Positions 13,601 through 21,630 of a DNA stretch of 64,000 nt are shown here, piece after piece; position 1 is the stretch's first letter; the number at the start of each line of letters is the position of its first letter. Source of the stretch: Toxorhynchites rutilus septentrionalis (lineage: Eukaryota > Arthropoda > Insecta > Diptera > Culicidae); contig NC_073746.1 in the NCBI RefSeq assembly GCF_029784135.1, positions 109,462,661 to 109,526,660 of the forward strand, given 5' to 3'. The translations under genes were made by a program, and so were the position numbers. The notes below the pieces were generated by a model that did not search any database, was not told where the DNA came from, and was given only the letters and a program-made list of their open reading frames with translations.

Positions 13601-16600
13601 GTGACTATAAGTCAGCACTATCATGACTATCAGCGCGATTTTTTTTCTCTGAACCAACATGAACTTTATGAAACAATTAGTCAAGCTGTTTCCTGAACAA
13701 TGGGTCCTTTTTTTTGGGTACTTTCGCGAAGTTCGTTGAGCGACTTTCCCACTAGATTCGGATCGAAAATGGGCAGAAAAGAATTTTCAACATATTCGAA
13801 TCAAGATCAAAAACACAGGAGGCTCGAATTCACGTTCAAATGCTTCCTTATATTTTCCATGAATTGGCCAACTGATGGATTTTCTCCGTTTTCGATCAAT
13901 TTGCATATAAGATATTCAAGATATTCAACAACTCCGCATGGCATTCAGGTACCTGAAAATCATAACTGAGTGTTATGATCCCAAACCTCATTGTGGCGTA
14001 TTTTGCGAAAACATGATTGTATAATGTTTCTGCCCAAAAGTTGCAATTGGGCTGGGATTCACTTTCGAGTAAACACTACCAATTCGGGTTTCTGCGGTGA
14101 CAATTCGATCCCTAAATTCCTTGGCCATAAAGATAAGTTATCAAGGAAATTTTGCAGTAGTCTTTGTAAGTTTTCAGCATATGGACCTCTTATGGAAACC
14201 ACACCGTCATATGCAAGCTATCTTATCGTGCATTGTTCTTAGACATAAGTCTTGGGGCAAACCCATATAACTATTTCTTGAAGTTGTCAATTGCACAAGG
14301 GTGATGTTCGCATTCGCTTTTCCGACAACAAATTGTACAAGAAATTATAGAAAATTCCAGAATCATTTTCTCCAACAATTCGAGCCATAGAAAATTCTAG
14401 CATTGATAGAGGTCTGTTCAGATGTCCACCGCTCAAAGATGTTTCTGGAAGGATATGTTGTGCTGAATCTGAATTTTAGCCAAATCAAATATTAAGTATT
14501 CTGGAGAATTTTCGCTCCCGTTGGTAGATGAGTGGTTACGCATGTTGCGAGCTACCCTCCACAAAGTGCGTGCTGTGGTCATTTATCGTCTCATCCAGGA
14601 GTGGCTGGATTTCTTTCGAACGGAGCACTTTTAATTTTTTGTGTGCCTCCGCTGAGCTTTTGTATATCAATTCGACGACGAACCGATATTTCTCCAATGG
14701 TGGATCCAGTTATTCGTGTCGCTCCACCAGTATTCAAGATAGGCAAGTTGAAATTTGGGGGAACGTTTACTGAAGCTATGTAAAGTCCTTTATTCTTTGC
14801 AGTTATATGAGAGAAAAAGGGGAGAAAAATTAAAATCGTGGAAGTTGAGTTCTGTGTCAGAAGAGAGTCATGCTTCGGAAAGGGCGAATATATTACAGTC
14901 ATAACTTTTCCAGCTGGTTCTATAGTTACGAAATACTGGAATTCTAGTTTTTTGATGTTTCGCGCCTGAACACAACAATAAAAGTATCATAAATGAAGAT
15001 AGTTATTGTATTATACACTAAATAGCTAATTTATTTTGCAACAACTTTGTCAAACATCATATTTTAATCAGACATCTGGAGTTTGAGTTACGATTTTTTG
15101 AAAGAAAGATAAATGATTTTGAATAGGCCCTTTTCAAAAATCAGTCGTAATTTAAATTGGTCATATTCTAATGAAAATTGTGATTTTAGTTTAGTAGTTT
15201 CTATCATAACTACCAAGATTCAAAAAACTCGGAGAGGGTCGGGCCAGCAGCGGCCAGCGATTTGGCGTGGAATTGTCTTTCATTAATGACTTGTCAACTT
15301 TTTTTTTATAAAACCCAAGTTTTTTGAGATATTGAGTTTAAATTTATTCTGGTTGTAGTTCAACTCTTACATTTTAAGAATGAAATTCGATTTCGGTCAT
15401 ACATTGACAGATCATAGATATGTTCTAAGGATTCGTTCATACGAAGAACGTTTGCGAACGGTACAAAAGCACTAGTTCGCCAAAAAGAGTGAACGAACGG
15501 TTGTTCTTTTCTAAAGAACGGTAGTTCGCCACACGAATTGATTTCGAGCGAACGGTTTGCACAAAGTAAATAGGATACCGGATATGTAGAATACGGATAT
15601 CACTTTTTTGAAAATTAAGGAAAAGTGACACACTTCAAGCTGATCTGACGACAAATACGATAGTGTAACGGGTTTTCATTGCATGTAAGGTTTATGTGAT
15701 CCTTTTTCAATATCAAAGTGATCCCTTTTTGTTTTCTTCCGTAAAATAACGAAATGTAACGTCCCACGTCCCACGATGCCGGGACAATAGCAGAACTGAA
15801 TGTGACGAAGGATCCAGGATACATTTTCATCGTTTTCCAATAGATAAGTCGTTGGAATAGAAAAACCGTTGAGATCCATTAATTCGATGGTTTGAACATT
15901 TATTTTTGCTTTTTTCTTTGCCTACCACTACATAAACAAAACGGGGTATTCTATTGACTTCGTGATTTGCGAACGAACTGATTCCGAACGAACTGTTTGC
16001 GAGTGAACTGTTTGTGAACGAACTGTTTGAGAACGAATGAGTGCAGCTGAACTGAACAGATGTGTAAAGCAGATTGCGCTGGACGGAATGGATAAATACA
16101 ACGAGAAAAAACTAAAAAATATAACGAAATGCATATAACGCAGGGCTTATTTTGTTAATGTATGTTCAATTTTGAATGAAAAATTTAATTAAATTTTTGT
16201 AGTTTTATAGGCAAAGCTGTATATTTTCAATTTCATGTATTTTTTTTATAATTCCGTGTAATTTTTATATACAGTACGTCCCATCTAATTCGACATACCG
16301 ACGCACGTTGTTCTTGATACTGATATTGATGCTGCTGAACGAGAGGGCGAAAGTACGGTTCAAAAGAACTGGTTCACTTAGATGAACGGTTATCGACTGA
16401 AACGTTCTTCAAAGCGAACTGTTTTGTCCATCTCCAATTCCAGCTCAACACGTGGGGTTAGAAGTGCGGTTCACAATTAGGGTGGTTCCATCTTCCTTTC
16501 CTTGTTCCTAGTTATGAACATCAAGGTTCATTGGCCTCCAGCCAGGAAAGAGGCCAATTAGAAAATAACAGAACAAATAGCTTTGGAAAAGACCATTTCA

Positions 16601-16854
16601 AAACCTTCTTGCGCGGGCTTTTGGCGACACATTCCTGGCGTGCTTTGTCATCGTGTTCTACTATTGTTTTCACAGTTACCCGCACCGGAACCACTCTCTC
16701 GGACTCGGAAACAGACTCGGACGTTGTGTTCGAGAGTCGCTCGAAGCAGAATGGCCTTCCCGGGCGGGGTGGCGCTGGGCTCGTGAACGGCGATATCCGG
16801 AATGGTCATGCTAAATATAGCACTACACGCCTTGGTCGACGTATCAAAACGTAG
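1610..16854 (+). CDS. KIAA0319L-like PKD-domain transmembrane protein (7 exons)
   Basis: Exons read from splice sites: 1610-1886, 2143-3920, 3977-4276, 4336-4632, 4697-4931, 4993-5160, 16676-16854. They sum to 3234 nt, exactly 1078 codons, giving 1077 aa; human KIAA0319L is 1049 aa. In order: a hydrophobic N-terminal signal segment (about residues 17-40); a cysteine-rich MANSC-like region (about 75-145); five PKD domains (starting near 340, 439, 536, 633 and 725), the later ones opening with PPVANAG and carrying the paired SKDD/SNDD motif; a conserved GLVELTL-like stretch; an EGF-like cysteine cluster (near 920, SGHGVCN); a transmembrane helix (about 964-988); and a cytoplasmic tail rich in Arg/Lys with a YSLL tyrosine motif. 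The family is a glycosylated type I membrane protein that cycles between the cell surface and the trans-Golgi. The start ATG sits in a good context and precedes the signal segment. Exon 4 must end at 4632, because reading on meets an in-frame TAG. The 11.5 kb sixth intron is unusual and full of mobile elements. The tail may lack an internal exon of about 15-20 residues relative to human. Confidence 0.93.
5161..5900. other. Start of KIAA0319L intron 6, no gene seen
   Basis: Begins with the donor GTAAGT right after exon 6. The sequence is AT-rich with homopolymer runs and no recognisable element or exon before the retrotransposon tail. Confidence 0.4.
5920..7245 (-). mobile_element. Non-LTR retrotransposon remnant (LOA/R1-like, RNase H end)
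   Basis: Read on the minus strand. An endonuclease-like piece (motif NQGNDLTFVSSIRQEVLDL, near 7160-7080) is followed by an RNase H-like stretch containing FFSDNQAALNAVKAY and YWVPSHCGIE (about 6780-6590), then a C-terminal zinc-knuckle region CRFCNFEAETLEHLLCQC (about 6310-6250). This is the usual order of endonuclease, RNase H and terminal zinc finger in LOA/R1/I-type elements, but the reverse transcriptase core is missing and stops and frameshifts occur. It is a dead, internally deleted copy lying antisense in KIAA0319L intron 6. Confidence 0.75.
7250..8469. other. Intronic repeat-like sequence, no gene
   Basis: Contains a stretch rich in GATCGAT/AATCGATC words (7258-7390) that resembles degenerate short-motif satellite, then AT-rich sequence. 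No coding exon or complete element seen. Confidence 0.35.
8478..9251. mobile_element. hAT-type non-autonomous element with 8-bp TSD
   Basis: The terminal inverted repeats begin TAGAGGCGTGCAATCC on the left and TAGAGATGTGCCATCC on the right. The element is flanked by the identical 8-bp duplication AAGTAAAG (8470-8477 and 9252-9259), the size made by hAT transposases. Subterminal regions repeat the word GAACAGCTC in both orientations, including a near-perfect hairpin at 8538-8565. The 774-bp body encodes no transposase, so it would depend on an enzyme supplied elsewhere. Confidence 0.75.
9260..9990. other. AT-rich intron sequence, no gene
   Basis: Low-complexity AT-rich DNA. An open frame at 9711-9935 is hydrophobic and compositionally biased, with no start context or splice sites, and is not supported as a gene. 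Confidence 0.4.
9990..10960 (-). mobile_element. Probable transposon-derived coding remnant, family uncertain
   Basis: The minus-strand frame at 10266-9990 contains a segment (LLPIGMFSEEAGDSRNKS...FREL) that resembles a region I remember from repetitive transposon-encoded proteins of insects (LPIGxxSEEAxExRNK). A second minus frame (10737-10513) and an ATG-led short frame near 10835 may belong to the same element. Frameshifts separate them. I cannot name the superfamily from sequence alone. Confidence 0.4.
11221..11345 (-). mobile_element. SINE 3'-end fragment (same family as 22730-22916)
   Basis: On the minus strand this reads AGAAATCTCAACTA...GAACGTTAGTGCCAT followed by GAAGAAGA, matching the tail of the SINE-like copy at 22730-22916. 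Only the 3' part is present. It directly abuts a fragment of the dispersed palindrome repeat family (11340-11420). Confidence 0.6.
11430..11960. repeat. Foldback-type repeat with direct and inverted copies
   Basis: Two imperfect direct repeats share the core GCTCAATCGGAC and TCAAAGC(G/A)CTCAAAGTTT (11474-11530 and 11704-11764). Two longer inverted arms (about 11530-11625 and 11845-11935) include TTTCCAAGGGGG on one side and CCCCCTTGGAAG on the other. It has the structure of a decayed foldback or MITE-like element with no coding capacity. Confidence 0.55.
12460..12465 (+). promoter_or_regulatory. TATA box of the intronic peptide gene
   Basis: TATAAA lies 79 bp upstream of the ATG at 12539. 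A CATCACATT sequence about 30 bp downstream (near 12490) is a plausible initiator, giving a leader of roughly 50 nt. Such compact TATA promoters are common on inducible insect secreted-peptide genes (general knowledge). Confidence 0.5.
12539..12821 (+). CDS. Small secreted prepropeptide, 68 aa, two exons, function unknown
   Basis: Exon 1 is 12539-12619 and exon 2 is 12696-12821. The 76-bp phase-0 intron has donor GTAAGC and acceptor TTCCAG. The predicted product has a classic signal peptide (MKLLLLLFGLFLIFTQTLA), a short acidic propiece containing NDEEGMEG, a dibasic VSKR site, and a 29-residue Gly/Asn/Lys/Asp-rich tail with no cysteine that ends in ...DNGK. The layout matches processed insect peptides such as antimicrobial or signalling peptides: signal, acidic pro-region, KR cleavage, short mature chain. 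The final GK could allow trimming and amidation (inference). A TATA box lies upstream and AATAAATAAATA follows the stop at about 12904. It sits inside intron 6 of KIAA0319L on the same strand. I do not recognise a family. Confidence 0.72.
12903..12914 (+). terminator. Poly(A) signal of the peptide gene
   Basis: Overlapping AATAAA hexamers (AATAAATAAATA) about 80 bp after the TGA of the small peptide gene, a normal distance for a short 3' UTR. Confidence 0.5.
12920..15420. other. KIAA0319L intron 6, unclassified
   Basis: About 2.5 kb with several short open frames (13700-14242, 14528-14902) but no domain, splice structure or transposase motif I can recognise. It may be old transposon sequence. 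No gene is supported. Confidence 0.35.
15425..16437. repeat. GAACGAACTG-rich element, probably a decayed hAT-like MITE
   Basis: Both flanks are packed with short GAAC-based words in direct and inverted orientation: 15445-15560 and 16340-16430, plus a tandem of about 16-bp units (ACGAACTGTTTG and relatives) at 15967-16040. The right end reads GTCCATCTCC, similar to hAT termini read outward. I could not find a matching left end or a target duplication, so the class is tentative. Confidence 0.45.
16676..16854 (+). CDS. Last exon of KIAA0319L (cytoplasmic tail)
   Basis: The acceptor is TTTTCACAG. Exon 6 ends in phase 1 after a single T, and this exon supplies TT, so the join is in frame. The encoded tail contains SDSETDSDVVF and VNGDIRNG, matching the human tail motifs SESEFDSDQDTIF and MNGSIRNG in the same order and spacing. 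The stop is TAG at 16852-16854. The exon lies 11.5 kb from exon 6; the tail homology and the phase together make the link strong. A run of TAAG repeats follows in the likely 3' UTR. Confidence 0.88.
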
Positions 16855-18126
16855 ACCGGTATGGAAACGGCCAGCTTCGCACCTAAGTAAGTAAGTAAGA
16901 TTTATGTATATGTTTTATCTGCAAAGAATACCATACGAGTATGTGGCTGCTTGAGCTTGTTTCGACATCCTGCTGCGACACAGGATAACAGTTGCAGAGT
17001 TTTTTTTTTGCCACGGTTGAACAACCATTTCACACAATTGGATTGAAACTGCAAGAAACTTATAATAATTTTATTTTTTATATATACCAGTCAGCCGAGG
17101 TACGGAGAGAATGACAGTATATAAAAGTGATTTCTGCATGCTAGAAGAAAAACATGTGATTTATTAGCCATCGAGTAGTTGTATTTATCGTGTTTATTTC
17201 ATGCGTAGAAGCAGTCTTCTACATTCGACATTTACGTAATAATTATTTCGTAGCAGGATAAAGCTGAACGTCTATTCGAAGTAGCACTCCAATTGAAGTA
17301 TATTTATTTTGTTGAATGTATTGGTAGCGTTCAAGCTTTGAGAGTAAATGTTTATATTCAAATGCGTATATTGCCAACAAAGTTAAACTCATGTTTTTGC
17401 ACTAAAATACCATCCTAAGACTGCAAGCGATAATAGAGTAATTTGAACATTTATTCATTACGTGATAGAGGCAATGACTCAAACAGTATCATCATTCCAT
17501 ACGTTACGAATGAAGAAACCAACGCTAGTCCGATATTTATTTGAGTAGCAGTACTTTCAATGATTCATAGTCATGCAATGAGTGAAACTACTGATACAGT
17601 GATTTGTTTTATATTCTTCTCTTTTCATCTCTGCATTTGATTGATGTTGCTTTGAGTAAGGAAAATTATGTGTACTTATATTCTCGGTATAAAGTTTCTA
17701 GACATTCTCCAAAAACATGTAAACTTTGGAATACATTTGATTGGAATTTGAATTCAAACTTTCTACCAAGAAACCATGGGAGAAAGGGAAAACGAAAAAC
17801 TAGTATTATTATACAATTATACTATTGTAAATGAACTAAGAAATTGAAAGATAATAAATTATTTTTAAATCGGATATGCTGAAATATAAAGGATAGTATA
17901 AAACGATCGTTGTAATCGTGTATTCGTTTATCCGAAATGACCATGTTTATTGTTTGTCTTATTCGTGCTTATTATGTACGTATTTATCTTTATTTATTTT
18001 AATTCATGAACACGTTGATAAAAATTGTTTAACGACATTTATTAAACATTCATATATACTGTTCGTGAAGCAGTTGTCAATTAACAGATCATTTTAAATG
18101 TTCAAACGTTAACGGATAATCGTTCA
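16855..18126. other. 3' flank of KIAA0319L, no gene seen
   Basis: Begins with the likely 3' UTR (TAAG tetranucleotide run near 16890) and then AT-rich intergenic DNA. No recognisable coding region or element end before the Tc1 terminal repeat. Confidence 0.4.
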
Positions 18127-18128
18127 TA

Positions 18129-20904
18129 CAGTGATACAAACTCGTAATCGTACTCCACCTTGCAAATCTCTTTTCCCTTCTTTTGAAAGTCGAAAATAAG
18201 GTTTCGGAACATCCTATTTAGATGAAGTCATAGTGTCATATGAGAGTTAAAAGGTTTGCTATCTGTTTTCAGAATGATTGTTTTTATTTCTCTAAGAAAA
18301 GCTCAATCTCCTGACTCAAACTCATATTCGTACTCTGGTTGAAATTTCTACTCGATTCATAAGGCGATGATCAATTTCAGGATTCCATCATTAGTATGGT
18401 ATCATTGCAATTATCTTTAGCTGTCTTTAGCTGTTATCGTTATTCTAAGTTTTTTGGGGTATTCGGAAGGAAGATTCATCCATTTTTTGATCAAGTTTAA
18501 ATATCGTTATTTTTGTAGAAATTTGGTTTCTGAATTTTCTACACAGATAACTTTCATAGTTTTTAACTTGGAATGATATCGGAAGATTGGGGAGGATCAC
18601 CAATAACTTTTGAGCAATTGTAATGTAACCATGTGCGAACTATATTTGACTTGTGTTTAGGGTCATTGTCTTGGTAAAACTTGAGTCATCGATTAAATAT
18701 CATTTTGTTCACACTTTGCTTCATATTCTCCTTCAGGATGCTCAAGTAAACATCCTGATCCAATATATCATCGATGAAAACCAAATTACCCCTACATGCA
18801 CCCTCATACCATCCCTCCACCACCAGCGTTTCCATGTTCATACATTGCTTTCAGATTTTTGTGTTCATTGTCAGGCTTCCTCGATACGAAACGACAACCA
18901 TCGGAGTCAAAAATATTAGATTTGGACTCATCTATGGGAATAAAATCTTCCCAGTAAGACATTGATGTGTTTCATGCTGTTTGGAAAAATGGAAATTAGA
19001 GTTACTGATTTATTACTGATTTGATTTATTTTCCCGTCTGTGCTCGGGCATTCAAGTTGTTCTCCCTCGGCACATTACAAACTTTTTTTGGTTCAATTTG
19101 ATTTTCATCGATGGTGTATTGGATCAGAATGTTTACATGAACATCCTAAAGGAAAACATGTAGCTATGTGTGAACAAAATGAGATGGAATTGAGTATTCA
19201 AGTACCGGTAGTTTCTTGGTTTTTAAAAAAAATATATAATGTTTTATTCTGCAAAAATGGTTACAAATTTAATGTTCAAAGTATTGCCCATCGCAAGTCA
19301 CAACTTTTCCCTCTGGCAATTCACGGATCCCTCTGCGGAAATAATCGGCTGGTTTGTCGGCTAACCACGGATCGCCCCAACTTTTGACTTCATCAAAATT
19401 GGAGAAGTGCTGGTCAACCAGGTAGTAATCGGACGGGGCAATGTCTGGAGAATACGGAGGGTGGGATAGGACCTCCCATTTCAGCGTTTCCAAGTAAGTT
19501 TTGACCAGTTTCGCGACATGCGGCCGAGCATTGTCGTGCTGCAAAATAATTTTATCGTGTCTTTGCTCGTATTGTGGCTGTTTATCCTTCAGTGCACGAC
19601 TCAAACGCATCAGTTGTCGTCGGTAGAGGTCTCTCGTAATGGTTTCATTCGGTTTTAGCAGCTCATAGTACACCACAGCTGGTCCTACCAAATAGACAAC
19701 ATAACCTTCTGGCCGTGAATATTCTGGGCGGCTGCGATGTTAATGCATGGCCGGGGTTTCCATACGTTTCCCGACGTTTAGGATTGTCGTAATGGACCCA
19801 CTTTTCATGGCCAGTAACGATTCGATCCGAAGAAAAACCCTTTCTTTTGTGCCGCTGGAGCAATTGTTCGCACGCGAAAAAACCGGCGTTCGACGTCTCG
19901 TGGCTTCAATTCATATGGCACCCAATGTCCTATCTTTCGGATCATTCCCATTGCTTTTAAACGATCGGATATGATTTGCTAAGCTACTTGTTGCGTTTGT
20001 AACGAATCTTGATCGAGTAAAGCCTCCAATTCTTCATCTTCAAACCTTTTTAGCGGTCCGGAACGTTCTTCGTCTTCCAAATCAAAATTAAAATGCAAAC
20101 CACATCTGACACGTTTGCTCAGTTGGAGCATGGTCACCATAAACTTCCACCAAAATGCGATGACTTTTCGCAGCTTTTTTCTTCATATTGAAGTAATGAA
20201 GTAACACTCCCCGCAAAAACACTGCCGTTAGTATGAAATTCGACATATTCGAAGTGGCGAAAAACCATGTTGTTCACGCTTCATCTTTTTGACATATACT
20301 GAAAAAAAGTGCAATGATAATAGCTTTCCAACGGATATCTGGAAATTTGATTCACTGGAATAATAATCAAGTTACGCCATCTGTTGTATAACCGAAGAAA
20401 CTTACCGGTACACCTAATACAAAGACACGAATACTCCTCTTCAATCTCCCGGCATCAATCCCAGTAAAAAACTATGAAAGTTATCTGTGTAGGAAATTCA
20501 GAAACCACCAAATTTCTAAAAACTACGGTTTAAAAAACAAAAAATGGATGAATATTCCTTCCGAATACACCAAAAAACTCCTAGATAACGACTAAAGACA
20601 GCTAAAGATAGTTGCAATGAATAAGGGATACCATACTAAAGATGGAATCCTGAATTGATCAACGCCTTATGAATCGAGTAGAGATTTCAACCAGAGTACG
20701 AAAATGAGTTTGAGTCAATTTTCATACATTAGCAATTTTTGGAGAAATAAAAACCATCATTCTGAAAACAGATAGCAAACCTCTTAACTCTCATATGACC
20801 CTATGACTTCATCTAAATAGAATGTTCCAAAACCTTGTTTTCGACTTTTAAAAGAAGAAAAAGAGATCTACATGGTGGAGTCTGATTACGAGTTTGTATC
20901 ACTG
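18129..20904. mobile_element. Tc1-like element with long inverted repeats, split by a mariner
   Basis: The outer ends read CAGTGATACAAACTCG on the left and its complement on the right, each next to or near TA. The arms are long (about 430-500 bp: 18129-18560 and about 20440-20904) and roughly 85-90 percent alike by eye. Between them lie degenerate Tc1 transposase pieces: on minus near 18960-18640 (motifs DESK, SDG, GGGGMVWGC and FYQDNDP), and on plus at 19103-19162 a second fragment (FIDGVLDQNVYMNILKENM). The two opposite transposase pieces suggest rearrangement or two nested copies. The centre is occupied by the mariner at 19205-20408. Confidence 0.72.
19205..20408 (-). mobile_element. Mariner (DD34D) element inserted in the Tc1 element
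   Basis: The terminal inverted repeats are CCGGTAGTTTCTTGGTT on the left and CCGGTAAGTTTCTTCGGTT on the right, each flanked by TA. The 1.2 kb length is near that of a complete mariner. Transposase pieces on minus include HEKWVHYDNPKRR (about 19810) and HDNARPHVAKLV...SPDIAPSD (19530-19420). Thirty-four residues separate the second and third catalytic Asp, the DD34D signature of mariners. Frameshifts and stops break the reading frame, so it is inactive. Confidence 0.8.
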
Positions 20905-21390
20905 CATAAATTTCTCGCGATTTTTTTGAGATGTTATTAAAAAGACGGACAACAGTCCCGTAAAGATGGGGATTGCATCGAATCCGCAAGCGGAAGTGCG
21001 AAAACGCAAAGCCGATTCACCCCTAATGATAATTATCGTACTGAATTCCACAACAAATGTTAATATATCGCCAAATCTTACTCAATTAAATCGATATCGT
21101 CAATATTTTTGTCCAAAAACATTCTATTGTAAGAAACGATAAACAAGTGTGTTAGCAATTTCAATCATCCCTGCTATCATGAGATAATTTTCCTTTCTCA
21201 CGCCGGCCGGGGGCTCGTCTGGCCGAGGCGAACATTTGAGTATGAATATTCTTGTTTGTGGCTGTTTGTTTTTGTTATCATTCAAAACAACCAACTGGCA
21301 TCTCAAGATCACCTTCTGCTGCTACCCATCGCATCTCTCTTGCATTGCGTTTCTATCGAGAGCCGCTTAGGAACTACAGCAGCAACAAGA
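20905..21390. other. Upstream flank of HGD
   Basis: No exon recognised. The segment 21180-21240 is locally GC-rich (GCCGGCCGGGGGCTCG), unlike its surroundings, and lies about 200 bp upstream of the inferred HGD start site, so it may be part of the promoter. Confidence 0.35.
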
Positions 21391-21399
21391 ATCCGGTTT

Positions 21400-21416
21400 G
21401 ATCAGTTTTCAGTTGG
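21400..21416 (+). promoter_or_regulatory. Putative HGD initiator region
   Basis: Two TCAGTT matches to the arthropod initiator (21402 and 21409) lie about 210 bp upstream of the HGD ATG. No TATA box is placed correctly. This is inferred from motif and position only. Confidence 0.35.
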
Positions 21417-21464
21417 CTCTTGCGGGGCATTAGAATATTCTACCACATTGGTTGAAAGTTTGTT

Positions 21465-21536
21465 ATGGATCAGAGTGAGCGCAACAGGACCCGTTGGCAA
21501 CAGAATCAGTTGAGTTTCCAGAGTTGCAGTAAGTAG
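21465..21536 (+). other. Upstream open reading frame in the HGD leader
   Basis: The ATG in GTTATGG opens a 23-codon frame (beginning MDQSERNRTR) that stops at TAG 80 nt before the HGD start. It overlaps a GTAAGT donor-like sequence at 21529, so this may instead be a spliced leader exon. If retained in the mRNA it could lower translation of HGD. Confidence 0.4.
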
Positions 21537-21615
21537 AAACAGTTCTGCGTTGTTGTGCAATAATTCGTGCTGGTAATAATTGTGATAAGATACGAAGGCG
21601 TAGAAAGGATAAAAG

Positions 21616-21630
21616 ATGCCAGAATATAAG
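21616..21630 (+). CDS. Micro first exon of HGD (MPEYK)
   Basis: ATG CCA GAA TAT AAG is followed directly by GTAATT. Joined in phase 0 to 35835 it gives [12 protein letters not shown], matching the start of animal HGD proteins (human MAELKY...). The full four-exon sum is divisible by three, and the iron-ligand numbering then agrees exactly with the human enzyme, which supports this tiny exon 14.2 kb from the next one. Confidence 0.8.

Noticed and set aside
13691..14245. Pair of adjacent open frames as a possible unknown gene
   Set aside because: No recognisable motif, several stops between them and no convincing splice signals; possibly an old transposon.
16531..16675. Open frame extending upstream of the last KIAA0319L exon as a separate gene
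   Set aside because: Homology begins exactly after the TTTTCACAG acceptor, and the phase matches exon 6; the upstream part is intron.
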